Assembly: GCF_002105155.1 (NCBI RefSeq)
Contig: NW_019028999.1
Span: 62,001 to 126,000, forward strand
DNA: 64,000 nt
Direction of reading: 5' to 3'
DNA from: Lobosporangium transversale
Lineage: Eukaryota; Mortierellomycota; Mortierellomycetes; Mortierellales; Mortierellaceae
The translations under genes and the position numbers were made by a program. Position 1 is the stretch's first letter; every line of letters starts with the position of its first letter. Under the pieces are notes generated by a model. It was not told the origin of the DNA. It saw only the letters and a program-made list of their open reading frames with translations, and made no database searches. Of the stretch, positions 1-16,798 are shown piece after piece.

Positions 1-95
1 AGTTTGATTACTCCGGCTGATGGTCTTTCAATATCCGTAACATCATAGCTGGAAGCAAGGGCCTTCCTGCAGGAGGACACCATCCACATGTACAT
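1..95 (-). CDS. Possible left-edge partial ORF
   Basis: On the minus strand an ATG at 93-95 opens a frame that stays open to the left edge of the window, about 31 codons. I do not recognise the peptide. It could be the first exon of a gene lying mostly outside the window, or chance. No splice or promoter signal supports it strongly. Confidence 0.2.
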   Translation of the reverse strand, partial: MYMWMVSSCRKALASSYDVTDIERPSAGVIK

Positions 96-769
96 TAAGA
101 TGGTTACTTCACACAAACAGAATGGCACATTGTTTGATTTTCATTCTTTGCCTCTCCACATTGACTTTCATTTTGTGTTTGCATTTGTTTATTTGACATG
201 AAAATGTATATAATGTGAGTGTGTACAAATGAGCCCTGTTAACTCGAAGAGACACAAGGGTATTTTTAACCGTCGCCGTTCTTAATGACTGCTGCTCTTC
301 CACCCTCTTATTCATTCAGTGCTCACTCACTGTGCTCACTTTTTTTATTGCTTTAATCCATTCTACCATCATTTCCTATGATGCGGTGCTTTATGTGAAT
401 GAAAGGTTCCCTTGACCAAATAATCCGCCTCAGTTAAACACCTCAAATAATAAAAATTCGTAAACATGAAATACGAAACGAGTGCTCTCACTTCGTAGAG
501 AAGTTGTCGAAAGAACCCATCGCTTTTTTGACTTTCCGCATTGCACATGGCAATCAAATTATAAATACCACGTTGTCGCGTCATAAAAGCCATTTGATGC
601 GATGTAAAAGCGCTGGTTACTTGGTCCGTGGAAGAAAAGGAGTCTGATTATGATCGAGAAAATACAGGCTTACTTTCAAGATGAAAAAAAAGGGCTCCCC
701 TTAACAGCCATGTCAATTTGCTTTTTGATAATTCATCTTGATCAAATCAAATTCGCCAGCATACCCCTG
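96..769. other. Spacer upstream of the J-protein gene
   Basis: I see no convincing gene. The short minus-strand open frames here have no recognisable domain. Promoter elements of the J-protein gene probably lie in the right half. Confidence 0.5.
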
Positions 770-777
770 CCACGTCA
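770..777 (-). promoter_or_regulatory. UPRE-like box (TGACGTGG)
   Basis: Read on the minus strand this octamer is TGACGTGG, matching the animal UPRE core bound by XBP1 and close to sites used by fungal Hac1-type bZIP factors. It lies about 190 bases upstream of the ATG of an ER-targeted J-protein, a typical unfolded-protein-response target. The motif match is seen; its function is inferred. A single octamer can occur by chance. Confidence 0.4.
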
Positions 778-965
778 AAAAGGTTGAATTGTAGTACAAA
801 CTCTCAGATTCAAATGATCATCTCATTTTCATTTCATTCGATCGCCTTCTCTTCATCTCTTCATCTTCTTCTTCTTTTCTACTTGCATTCGCTTTCGCTG
901 CCTCTTTTTTGACACATTTCCAACAAAGTGTTTGCCATCTCATACTCCAACATATCTTCTCTAAG

Positions 966-2425
966 ATGAAGGTCCTTGTTCTACTGAGCATATTGCTTGG
1001 TTTGTTCACTGCACTTGTAGCGGCCGGTGCAGACTACTATAAAGTTTTAGGACTCACTCGAAGCGCAACCCCAAAGGAAATCAAAAAACAATACAAAGCC
1101 TTGTCTAAAAAATACCATCCAGACAAAAACCCTGGCAATAAAGAAGCAGAAGAAAAGTTTGTCGAGGTTGCAGCAGGTAAACCACAGCAGAAGACATACT
1201 CATATTTTTTATATACCATATTGTGGCCATTATTTTCCATATTCTCTTTTATCTTTCCTTTTCTTTCTACCTTCACATTATTAATTACGTTAACGCTTCC
1301 TTATGAGCCATATAGCCTACGAAGTTCTCTCAGACAATGAAAAGAAGAGCATCTACGATAGGTACGGCGAAGAAGGACTGAAGCAGCATCAAGCCAATGG
1401 TGGCGGTGGTCATGGTGGCTTCCATGATCCGTTCGATATCTTTGCACAATTCTTTGGTGGCGGATCTAGACATCATCATCATGGAGAACAGGAGCGAAGA
1501 GGTCCCGAGATGCGATTGGAACTTGAGGTTACCCTGGAAGAATTGTATTCTGGAAACTCAATCGAGATTGAGGTTTCGAAACAGGTCATCTGTCCTCATT
1601 GCGATGGATCTGGCGCTAAATCGTCCGACAGTGTAGTCACATGCACAGGATGCCAAGGTCAAGGTGTCAAAGTTGTGAAACGTATGCTGGCGCCAGGCAT
1701 GTTCCAGCAGTTTCATCAAACGTAAGTAGGAAGGGAAAAAAGAAAAAAGCTTTACGAATATACCCACATCTTGATATACCATCCAGGAGATAGCTCAGGA
1801 GGCGATGATTTTCACGTATTTGTTGACAACGTTTGTCTTTCTATCTGATAGCTGTGACCAATGTGGTGGTAAGGGTAAGATGATCAAGGAACACTGTCCA
1901 GTCTGTCATGGCAACAAGGTCCAGCGCGGATCTGAACAACTGACCATTGTAGTCGAGCCAGGCCTGCCAGATGGTGCCACGATTGTCTTTGATCGGGAAG
2001 GAGATGAGGCACCAGAGATTGTGCCCGGCGACATTGTATTTGAAGTACGTACACGTCCTCATCCAGTCTTTGAGAGACGTCAGCATTCGCTTTATACCTA
2101 TGTTACCATCACGTTGGAACAGGCACTTCTTGGATTTGATCTGGAGATCAAGCATCTGGATGGTAAACCCATCCGGCTGACTCGAGGTGAAAGTGTAACG
2201 CCCTTTGGTTTTGTACAAACGTTGAAGGGTCAAGGAATGCCCATTCAAGGATCCAGAGGTGATTTTGGTGACCTGTTCGTAGAATATAAAGTCGAGTTTC
2301 CAGAAAGGCTGACAGAGGATCAAAAAACACTGTTGGCAACAGCTTTTGGCGTCAAAGCAGCCTTCCAGGAGAAGGCTTTTGGAGGCGAAGCTGCAAAACA
2401 ACAAGTCTTGCATGATGAGATGTAA
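966..2425 (+). CDS. SCJ1: ER-lumenal DnaJ/Hsp40 co-chaperone (Scj1/DNAJB11 type)
   Basis: Three exons (966-1176, 1316-1721, 1852-2425) give 396 residues. Residues 1-20 are a hydrophobic signal peptide, followed by a J domain with HPD at about 51-53. A Gly-rich linker with a His run follows, then four CxxCxGxG zinc repeats ([32 protein letters not shown]) and the two C-terminal substrate-binding domains. The chain ends in HDEM, close to the HDEL ER-retrieval signal. Proteins of this class stimulate the ATPase of BiP/Kar2 in the ER lumen. The ATG at 966 is chosen over an in-frame upstream ATG at 909 because it starts directly at the signal peptide. Intron 1 splits the codon of the Ala before YEVLSD, and intron 2 falls within the zinc-repeat domain. 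A poly(A)-signal-like AAATAAAT lies about 50 bases past the stop. Length fits the family (roughly 350-400). Confidence 0.9.
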
Positions 2426-2650
2426 AATGGCCCTTTCCCATGCTACCCTACTTTATCCCTATTACGATTCATGAAATAAATAATAGATAGACACTGGTTA
2501 ATAAATAGCTTAGGATGTATTAAAAAGCCCAAGAGCGAAAAAGACTTGCTTCGCCCATCATTTTAATTAATGAGTCCTTTCTTTTTCTCCCTTTCTTTTT
2601 TTTTGTGTGTGTGTATGTGATGTGTCACTGAATGCTTAGAGTCTCACTTC

Positions 2651-2688
<38 letters not shown>

Positions 2689-2830
2689 CTGGATCATCAA
2701 GGTTTCATCCCTTTCTCTACAATCTCTTTTTCAATGCCTGGTTAGTTACTCTGGTACTTCGCTCGACCAACAAATATCTTCTTTCATTCGATCAAGTTCT
2801 TCAATTTCACCCCACTCTCAGCCTGTCATT
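2426..2830. other. Spacer with a 31-base T run
   Basis: This stretch holds the J-protein 3' region, with AATAAA-like hexamers near 2475 and 2500. A pure T run of about 31 bases lies near 2659-2689, followed by a pyrimidine-rich promoter region leading into the HAP5 gene. No other gene is seen. Confidence 0.6.
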
Positions 2831-4231
2831 ATGAATTTTCAACGCCAGCGGGCGAGCTTTTCTGGAAATACCTATCCAGATCCAACTAGTGGTACCTATC
2901 GCTTAGACCAGCCTCAACATCAGCAACAGTACCAACCCCAATATCAGCAACAGTATCAGCCTCAACATCAACAACAGCAACCGCAACCGCAACAGCAACA
3001 GCAGCAACAACAACAACAGCAACCCCAGTTATCATCGCATCAACGCAGTAATAGTAATCTTCATAATCAGTCAATTATGCAGAGTCAACAGCCAATGTAC
3101 CCCGTTCTTGCTTCCATGAATCATCCCCCACCGCCGCTGAGGCATTACCATGATCCTGCTTTTACACATCACCAGCCTATGCAGCAGGCATACATGCATC
3201 TTTTACAGTCATACTGGGCAAGGCAGATGCATGAGATTCAAAATATGCCACAGGATTTCAAGGTTCATCACTTGCCATTGGCACGTATCAAAAAGGTTAT
3301 GAAGACAGATGATGATGTTAAGGTAATAAATGAACAACCAAAAAATAATGAACCTGTACATTGAATCTCCGAGATCTACTAATGGTTGTAATCTGCATAA
3401 ACTCTTAATATAGGCCAAAATGATTAGTGCTGATGCACCCATGATCTTTGATAAGGGCTGCGATATTTTCATTACCGAACTCACCCTTCGAGCATGGTAG
3501 AGAAACCTTCAGGCCTTTCCAAGGAAAAAATGTTTTTACATGAAACTAAAAAAAAAAAATCTCGTTTAATTATGACGCTTGTAGGATCCACGCTGAAGAG
3601 AACAAGAGACGGACGCTTCAAAGAAGCGATATTGCAGCAGCCATTGCCAAGACAGACATGTTTGATTTCCTAATCGACATTGTCCCCCGAGAAGAATACA
3701 AGTTCTCACTTCCTAAGGAGCACAAGTCACACCATGGAATCCACGGGATTCATGGCATTGCAAGTGCAGGTACTTCAGATCGCCGCCGAAGTCAGGAAAT
3801 ATTCCAGCCTATGCCTGGACCAGGAAGTGCTACGGGGCCAAAAGGACCATCAGGAGGGGTGGGTATAGGTAGTAGTGGTGTTGATCCCTCAACATCTAGT
3901 TTAGGACTGAGTGGGTATTATCCTTACGACATGATGGAGAATGGAGCATTTGCACTGGTAAGGAAGTAACTCTTGTTTACCTGATGGTCTGTGCTCTTTC
4001 CAATATTTGTGACCAAAACACAGCACTGACTTTTTTTTTTTTTTTTTTTTTTTTAAGGGACAAGATGCACAACTTCAAATGCCCTTTGTGGGCCAACAGC
4101 AAGTACACCCATCGTATCCTCAACAACAACAACAACAGCAGCAGCAGCATCAGCATCAGCAGCAACAGCACCAGCAACATCACCACCATTATCAACCGCA
4201 GCAGCAGCAACAACAGCGTTACGATTTTTAA
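2831..4231 (+). CDS. HAP5: CCAAT-binding factor subunit HAP5/NF-YC
   Basis: Four exons (2831-3322, 3414-3496, 3585-3957, 4058-4231) encode 373 residues. The histone-fold core starts near residue 130 with [10 protein letters not shown] and contains [17 protein letters not shown]. It continues over two introns through [12 protein letters not shown] and [20 protein letters not shown] to [15 protein letters not shown], which is diagnostic for NF-YC. This subunit dimerises with HAP3/NF-YB and, with HAP2/NF-YA, binds CCAAT boxes in the nucleus. The N-terminal arm is a glutamine-rich run (about residues 30-75), and the last exon is almost entirely Gln and His, as in activator tails. Intron 2 splits the Trp codon that precedes IHAEE. 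Intron 3 carries a T run of about 24 directly before its AAG acceptor. The long Q-rich arms make this larger than animal NF-YC splice cores. Confidence 0.95.
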
Positions 4232-4487
4232 TAGATCATTTTTCTTAAATAAAAAAGACTTTCTACAATCTGGTCGCTTGCGTGGCTTTTGAATACATTC
4301 TTTTTATTTGCATCATTTGTTCAGTTGTTGTCCTCATTCATTCCCCACAATTTTGCAACTCACAGTCAGTCCATTCATAAAAGCTTGTCTCACTAATCTC
4401 CTTCATTCACTTTCTTGTCTCGTCTCTTCACTGCAGTTAAAAGTAAAACAGTAAACAGCGCTCTCATTTTCGGGATACAGGCGCGCA

Positions 4488-5631
4488 ATGACGGCCCCCG
4501 ATTCTGACCCTCCAATATCGCCCCCAGCTAGCCCATTGTTCAGCCTGCCCAGAATACCATACTTCTTCACTATCACCCCTTACCCTTTATCTACCGTTGC
4601 AACAGCTGCCCTAAGCCTTCCTTCCTGTCACTCTGCACAACAACAGTCTCTTTTGCGGATGAAACGTCGACACAATAGTTCAGACTCTGGTTACAGAGGT
4701 CTACATTACCCAGCAGATCATGTCAATGACACCGAAATACCAACATATGCTAGGCATGGGGGATATAATCGCCAACAGCAGATTCAGCCAGATGGACAGG
4801 AGGAATATATTGAGCCTATAGAGCCAGGAGCCGACAACATTGAAGGCCGTGTCTTGAAAAAGATGCGGGGCATTAAGCTTGACTCTGAGTAGGTCCTACT
4901 GCTTCCAACAGATAATCATTGGGGCGAGTGTCACGAAACACTCACTTTTATACATTGTTCATGGCTCTAGATCTCCTCCCTTGGACAACGTTGATACGCC
5001 AAATCAACAGATTAGTGGCAAATATCAACAGCAGTCAGACGTCTCAAGGATGATTAAAGTTTTTGGGCCTATCAAAATCTCAACTAGAGCCTCTGCAGCC
5101 AAACCTCCAGAATCCTTGTCTCAGACGAATATAATCGAGCCAGCTGCATACTCTGATATGAATAGTCTTCTTCATCAGATGCACGCTGCCCGTTTTGGGA
5201 TACCTTCAGACCTATCAGAGGACTCCGGACCGCCTTTAGATCCAACACAAGAGCAACAGCAAGTTTATCAACAGGATCAACAGAATCAGTATGAGTCTCA
5301 GCATCGTCTGCCAACGTCGAGGACATCATTTGCTTCAAATACAACATGGAATCAAACTCATAGATTTGTCCCAGTAAGTAGACAAGCTATAGAAGAGGAT
5401 GATGAGATGGTAGACGTACAGGAGATCAGTCAACAGAACAATGACTTTCAGCAGTTACCGACACAATATGTGCAACAGGGATACATGCTGGAGGACCAGT
5501 ATCACCATTTAGCGCAGCCAAGCAGCCAACAGCGACCGCAAGACGAACACATCAACAACTCCAGTGTATATCAAAACATCAATGCGCAGCTTCGTGCTGC
5601 TTTTCTTGCTCGTGCCGAGCGATATCGTTAA
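4488..5631 (+). CDS. Hypothetical protein, Gln-rich, unknown function
   Basis: Two exons (4488-4888, 4971-5631) joined by an 82-base GT-AG intron give 353 residues. I do not recognise a family. The N-terminal 60 residues are Pro/Ser-rich. A basic stretch MKRRHNSSDSGYRG near residue 64 and RVLKKMRGIKLDSE before the intron look like conserved islands. The C-terminal half is Gln-rich with acidic patches and ends in a predicted helical segment NINAQLRAAFLARAERYR. The composition suggests a nuclear or regulatory disordered protein; that is inference. An in-frame ATG at the MKRRH position could be the true start, since the upstream part is low complexity. It lies tandem to HAP5, 256 bases downstream. 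Confidence 0.6.
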
Positions 5632-8600
5632 ACTCGTGTTCTACTTGCACCATGGACTGGATCTAGCACAAATAAAATCGCGAGCTATTATAGTACGTGA
5701 TTCTATGCAACATGCCAAGCTGGACTGGATCAAACTCTTCTCTTCATACGGCCTCTATACTCAATACTTTTACTTTCTAAGTCGAAAAAGAACTGGAGTA
5801 CCATGTCCGCCCCATATTCATCACGACTATCTCTATTCCTCCGATTACTGCCTTCGTCCATTACAAAGAATGCCCTCATCACCATTATCATCACATCATA
5901 AAAAAAAAGGGCCATTCTCTCTGAGGCATGTCCGGCTTAGAAAGTTTTCAGCCAAAGTCTGGTTTTAGCCTGTCAGCGAACATTCGTGTATTACATACAT
6001 ACCATTTAGACTAGTGGCGAGTCTAGGAGCTGTGCCTTTCTTAGTAGGATACAGAACCATGTTAGTCATTGCGCAAAGATAGGCTCTCTCATGTGTCATT
6101 TATTAGAAAAGTATGCGTCAGTGAGCTTGAAAATACCCTTAGCCAAACTCAATGGACAGTGCATGGCTAGGCAGTAAGATTAATAGCTGAACAAGTAAGA
6201 GCTTTTAGTGAAATATATATTGAGTATTCAGATCAAATTCCATGTCCAGAACAAAGAAATCGTGCTTATTAGATTCTATTGCAGTATTGCAGAATAATAT
6301 TGAGACTCTGAGCCGACCGAACAATCTTTTCACAGATAGATCCGTCCCATACGCCATGTTAGACATAGCTGCGAGAAAAAAGGACTGTCTCATTACAAGT
6401 ATAGATGTCCATCCCTATGCTTAGGCACGGGTCGCTTGCTAGGGAAATGTCATGATTTGGATCCTTGGCCTGGAAGAAAGAGAGGCTTCACTTCAATCCA
6501 ATTACTTCAGCCTTCCTTAGTAGGTGGTAATCGGCCCTATATTGAAATTTATCAGAAGATATTGGGTTAGTATCGGTTTTTTTTCCTTCCGTAGATTGAT
6601 AGGGTGAGATGTCATCCTACCAAGCTCTCTTGCGGCAACAGATCATTCTACTGAAGCATTCATGTTTCGACTGCACTTATGTTTGTTTGCTTGCCTAACT
6701 TGGAGGGATAACGAATACAAATTTTGAACACACTCATTTTTTCAACAATATGATTTGTTCCATGTTGGGGATTCATATCAAATGTTGCTCTGATAGGCAA
6801 TGGAGGCATTAACTCGTAACCCATCCATCGAATTTTACTTTATTTACTGGGAAATGTGACTTGGGCAACTCGACACACTTCTTGGGCGTTCGCTTTGGCA
6901 ACAACAACGGTCGCCAGACGTTGTTTGGCTATGTATTTGAGAGATATGGATAGGGATGTGAAGGAATGAATTGAAGCTTACAATATAGAAGCAAGAATAG
7001 TGGGTGAGCATTTCAATTTTCATATCTTTATTAGTAAAGTCATAGAGGAATAATGTGTTTTAGTTGTTGTCTAGTCTTCTTAAGCATGTAAATATTCTAG
7101 TAAAGATCCATGACTTCTGCCCTGGACCGAGTGGCTGAGATATATTCCGGGATGTGGATGCGGTCCTCTACAGTCTAGTCGGTTGTACACTTGGAGACCC
7201 TAATGTATATAAGTTAATTCAAAGTGAGATGGGTGGCTCGTGGCTTTCTCACTGTCGCTCCGATGAAGTTCCTTGGACGATCTTAGATGATACACACACA
7301 AAATGAGAGCTGTCAGTATCAATGGCCCTATGCGAGGACCAAAATTTCCTGAACCGTTTCTCATTTTGTATGTGACCACTGATACCTGCGCGCCGCATTT
7401 TTTTGTCTCATTGTTTCTTGTTCTCTTTGTATGCAAAATCATAGACTGCTGGAACTGTGCAAGTAAGGCCCATTTTCCTCGCTCCGTTTCTTCAGTATTC
7501 TTATTGTGTTTCTTTCTCGTATAGAAGCAATTACTGTTGAGATGCTTCACTTCCTAAGCAGACTTTGTGTGCTATTTTTATTGTACCTTGAAAGGTCTCA
7601 ATTATATATTTTTCCACCTCTATATCCCCTATCTTATCTATTGATCTATTTGTCATAGTTGGTAATCACCGGTTTTATGGCCCTCTCAGAACCACGATTC
7701 TCCTACGCCGCTATCCGGGCAAAATTATTGAACAAAATAAATATATAGATCCTTCGATGAGCTTACTTGGGTACTGTTCTTTTATTAGGAATCTCAAACG
7801 ATACGAAGCTGTCCTCATCTTTCTGAGAGAAAATGCGCAAGCGACTTAAACTCCGACGACTCACTACCAACGAAGAAAGGCGGCTACTTCATTACATCGA
7901 CAAAATCAATACAAAGAGCAAGAGAAGACAAATATACATACATATACATACAAATGTATATAATATTGAGTATTTGATCGTCGAGATTTCTACGGCGAAC
8001 AACAGGGACTTCGGAGTTTGTAGAAAGTAAGGATCGATGAAATGAAGAGAAAGAAATTAGTCAAGTCAGGACTTCATGCTCTGGCGAAGATGTAAAGCTT
8101 AGATACTGATTACGAGCGTGGATTTAAATCTGGGTATTCGAAGACTGCGGTATTTACTATTTAGCAAGAGAGTATAGTATGCTCAGGGTCCAAAACCTCA
8201 AATAAATCAGACAAACGCCAGCTTGGGACCAAGGTTCGGAGAGGAAACGAAATTTCGAAGGACAATGAAGGGTCTAGTGCGTGATTGTGCAGACTGAGAA
8301 TAAAGTGGACAATAGTATCTAGAATAGTCTGCGTGTCCGTTAAGGTATCGTGTGAATGGTTTAGAATACTAATATATACAGCACTTAGTTTAATATGGGC
8401 TTGTCCATAAAGCCAGATTCAAATGTACTGGACCTTTTGATTGGATCGATAGAAATATGTAAACATTCAGTACTCATACCAAGGACGCCTTCATACATTC
8501 ATACAAGACCCCTAAGGGATGGATCTGGCAATTTTTCGCTCTTCTTTGCTGTTGTCAAGAAGGATGGGTTGTTTACATTGATTACACAAAAGGGAGAACG

Positions 8601-8918
8601 GAAAAAAAGGATTAAAAAAGCGAGGATTTGCCGGCCAATCAATGTTAATCTCTTTTGTCCAGACCCTGTGGAAGCAAAGGATAAACTGAAATCACTTCCT
8701 TTGATTTTTAATACATCAACCTTTCATGACTCCACGGCGCAGCAAATTCCATTTTATATAAGTATATCTCTATATATTTATTACTCACAGTAAGTGTCAT
8801 ATCATGTCATGTTGCTTTGATTTATTTTCTAATAATAATGATAGCACATGTATTGAATAACATTACGTTGATAATTCTGGCTACATATATAGCTTTCTTG
8901 TCATGTTTTCTAACGGCA

Positions 8919-8949
<31 letters not shown>

Positions 8950-9539
8950 GAAAAGACAAAAGAATAACCATGGAGCCACGAGTGTTATAGAGTTGATTTG
9001 TTGTTTATCGTTCTTTGGGTTTTGCTTTAGCGAAAATCTTATTTCGGATGTGGGAAATAAAAAAAAAAGAAAGATGGGACCTGAGCACTCGCAGTCTACA
9101 GGAAAACAAAAAAAAAAAGTGCCCAAAAGAGGCAAACATACACATGGGCGAATTTAATAGCGGCAAACAATGAAGACAGAATAATGACAACCTTCTAAAG
9201 AAGCATTCTCATTTTACGAAAGCATAAAAAATTACCTAGTTGCTCTACTCTTCTCTTCTCTGTTTCTTTTCTCTCCTTCTCTCTTCTCTTCATCTCTTAC
9301 TCTGATACCTCTTTCTTTTATTTTTATTATTTTTATTATTTTTTTTTGCCTTTTTTTTACAAAGAGGTTTATTGTGCCTTGATTTGGGGAGGATCTGATC
9401 TCCTTTATTTTTTCCTTCGCCTGCTTAATTTCCCCATTTCTCCATTCGAGTAGATTTTCATCCATTCTTGTTGGCACGTTTCAAATCAGCCCACCTTGCA
9501 CACATATCAGATATCCTTTTTCCCTCCTTCACTCGTACA
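5632..9539. other. 3.9 kb gene-poor spacer
   Basis: No gene is recognised on either strand. Open frames here, such as 8395-8793 (132 codons, plus) and 7200-7550 (minus), lack recognisable domains and codon regularity. The right end holds two A runs (about 8921-8949 and shorter ones near 9059 and 9108). A CT-rich tract at about 9240-9320 is probably the promoter or 5' leader of the ABC transporter gene. Confidence 0.5.
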
Positions 9540-14658
<5,119 letters not shown>

Positions 14659-14917
14659 AAAAAAAAAAAAAACCAACAACCCATATATATATCCTTCATC
14701 ATTGTGTCAAGAAAGCATTTTTATATAGCATTTGAGTAATTTATTCATCTCCACTTTGTCTCTATCATACACACATTTGTTTTTTCTATTTATTAGTTTG
14801 TTTCTGCATTTTACATAGTATCAGCAATAGATTCATTCACTACCAGATCAGACTGACAGCAATCAATTGTTTCGCTATATTCTTTTTTTTTTTTTTTTTT
14901 TTTTTGTTTGTGAAAAA

Positions 14918-16798
14918 CTATGCCCATGTTTCGCCCATGCGACTCTTGAGCCACTCAATAGATTCTCGGATCCCATCCCCATTTCCATCAGCCCTTGTAC
15001 TCTTGACGCACCAAGGTCGCGTCTTTGCTGTCGAAGCCGCTGTGGATGTGGATGATGATGATGTCGACAACTTGATCTTTTCGGACCATGAGCTTCGTCT
15101 TTTTTCACCATTCTTTTTGTCTACAGCGTTATTGTTTTTACTGTCATGAAGATCGGTGGGTCGAATGTCCCAATTCCCGCATCCCAAGATCTCTGCAATC
15201 TCATCTAGACGGTAGCATGTCTCTGGATCCGTGCCTGCCTTGTTTGCAAAAATCACCACTGGGATATCCTTGCGACTAAAGTGGGGATCTGCGATCAAGG
15301 AGGCCAAGAACTGACGTGCTCTTATCAAGTGATCGATCCCTCGAGGGTCATTTTTGCGAGTCGCATCCACAATATATACAATTCCATGCGCGAACGGGAA
15401 CCAGAACCGTTGAGCCAATGTCCTTGGGACGGGCCAAGTCGTGTCAAGTGAAAATGCGTGGATTGAAAGGTTGGTATTGGGGGAGGGTTTTTTCAGTTCT
15501 TGGTCGTAATGGTTGTCTTGCTGGGTATTTTGCTCTTTCTGTTGTCCTTGGGTATTATTGTAATCATCGGATCCAAGTAGCTCTGCTACTCCTTCTTGGA
15601 CTTGTCCTGAAGTCAATTCAGCTTCCGGTTCTGGTTGAACAATGCTACAGAATTCGTCACATCCTTCTTTGGAAAATCGGGTATTGGTGGATGTGGCGTC
15701 TGTTGAAATGATCGAGACCGTGTCGGAGTGACAGCAACTATCGGTTTCCCCATCTGTTGAAGACGAATCACTGAGCAAGACTTCTTCAGAACGCTCTTTG
15801 TTGCTGTTGTTGTTTTTGTTGATGAGGTAGCTATAAGTGCTGATGATATCATTCCTTCCCAAGATTTCGGATGCTGCCATAGATTCTGATGACCTTTTGT
15901 TTTGTTCTTCTTCTTCATCTTCTTCTTGCCCTTCTGAGGACGAGTCATAGGAATTAAAGTAAGCAACAAAAAAACCTGAAATCTCTTGATAGTGATGAAC
16001 CTTGGTGGCACCGGGTAAGAGACCCGACATCTTGTAGAGCGTACTCGCCAAAGGTGCAGAATCAGATCCTAGCACTAGGATATTGTATTGAGGTGATGCT
16101 AGTCGCGCTTCGGATCCTTCTTCTTCTGTTCCTACACTGAATGGTTTGGTACTCGATGCATTTGATGAAGTCGTTTCCGTTGAGGAGGCGGATGTGGATT
16201 CAAGAGATGTAGTGGAATTAGTGGAGCGAGAAGAATTGGTTGAGGTTTGGGTGAGCAACTGTGTGAGACTAGCCATACTATCTCGAAATGACTGAGCAAA
16301 GGATCGGCGCTTCTGAGTCTTGGGGGTGTCATCTTCTACTGTGTGGTTTGTGGGCCCGGGTGGGGAGAGTGTTTCTGTGGATAGGGAGGATGATGTGATT
16401 GTTGGCGAAGAGGGTTGGACATCGGTACTGGTACTATTGGTGCTACTGTTTAACTCTTTATCAGCTTGAGTAAGGTCCAACGCGAGAGTTTCAATATGAC
16501 TTTTTGTAGGAGACAAGGAGGGGGATCCTGTTGTGGGTGTTCCTCTTTTTTTAGAACTGATATCTTCATCTGAACATGAAGATGAGGTCTGTGCTTTTGT
16601 TGTTGGTGTCAGAATTGAGGGGTCTGGAGGAGTAAAGAAATCCCAGATGTTTTGACCGGGTGCAAGGCGATCCGCAATGATGTGGGTGAAAGAAAGGATA
16701 TCGTTTGTTGACTGGCGAGGCAACAGGAGCGGTTTTTTTCTCTCGAGGAACGTCTGTGCTGGAAGATCCTCTGGACTGGACGAGTATAATGCTGCCAT
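14918..16798 (-). CDS. Divergent ARF-like GTPase-fold protein with Ser-rich N-terminus
   Basis: One open frame gives 626 residues from the ATG at 16796-16798 (MAALYSSSPED). It stays open to an ATG at 16981, but that extension includes a T-run-encoded poly-Phe stretch that looks like an intron end or leader. Residues 1 to about 260 are Ser/Thr-rich and probably disordered. The C-terminal half matches ARF/SAR small GTPases: strand YNILVLGSDSAPLAST, then GIVYIVDATRKNDPRG, then VVIFANKAGTD in the NKxD position, and RPWCVKSTRADGNGDGI before a final helix ESIEWLKSRM. The P-loop lacks the GK[ST] lysine, and no WDxGGQ switch II is seen. Two long acidic or Gln/Asn-rich insertions split the fold. I infer a GTPase-fold protein that may not bind nucleotide. 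It is convergent with the ABC gene, 259 bases apart. Confidence 0.65.
   Translation of the reverse strand: MAALYSSSPEDLPAQTFLERKKPLLLPRQSTNDILSFTHIIADRLAPGQNIWDFFTPPDPSILTPTTKAQTSSSCSDEDISSKKRGTPTTGSPSLSPTKSHIETLALDLTQADKELNSSTNSTSTDVQPSSPTITSSSLSTETLSPPGPTNHTVEDDTPKTQKRRSFAQSFRDSMASLTQLLTQTSTNSSRSTNSTTSLESTSASSTETTSSNASSTKPFSVGTEEEGSEARLASPQYNILVLGSDSAPLASTLYKMSGLLPGATKVHHYQEISGFFVAYFNSYDSSSEGQEEDEEEEQNKRSSESMAASEILGRNDIISTYSYLINKNNNSNKERSEEVLLSDSSSTDGETDSCCHSDTVSIISTDATSTNTRFSKEGCDEFCSIVQPEPEAELTSGQVQEGVAELLGSDDYNNTQGQQKEQNTQQDNHYDQELKKPSPNTNLSIHAFSLDTTWPVPRTLAQRFWFPFAHGIVYIVDATRKNDPRGIDHLIRARQFLASLIADPHFSRKDIPVVIFANKAGTDPETCYRLDEIAEILGCGNWDIRPTDLHDSKNNNAVDKKNGEKRRSSWSEKIKLSTSSSSTSTAASTAKTRPWCVKSTRADGNGDGIRESIEWLKSRMGETWA

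Noticed and set aside
1841..2413. 190-codon open frame on the minus strand
   Set aside because: It is antisense to the conserved C-terminal domains of the J-protein, with no domain of its own.
8395..8793. 132-codon open frame on the plus strand
   Set aside because: No recognisable domain, no homologous look, and no splice partners; probably chance.
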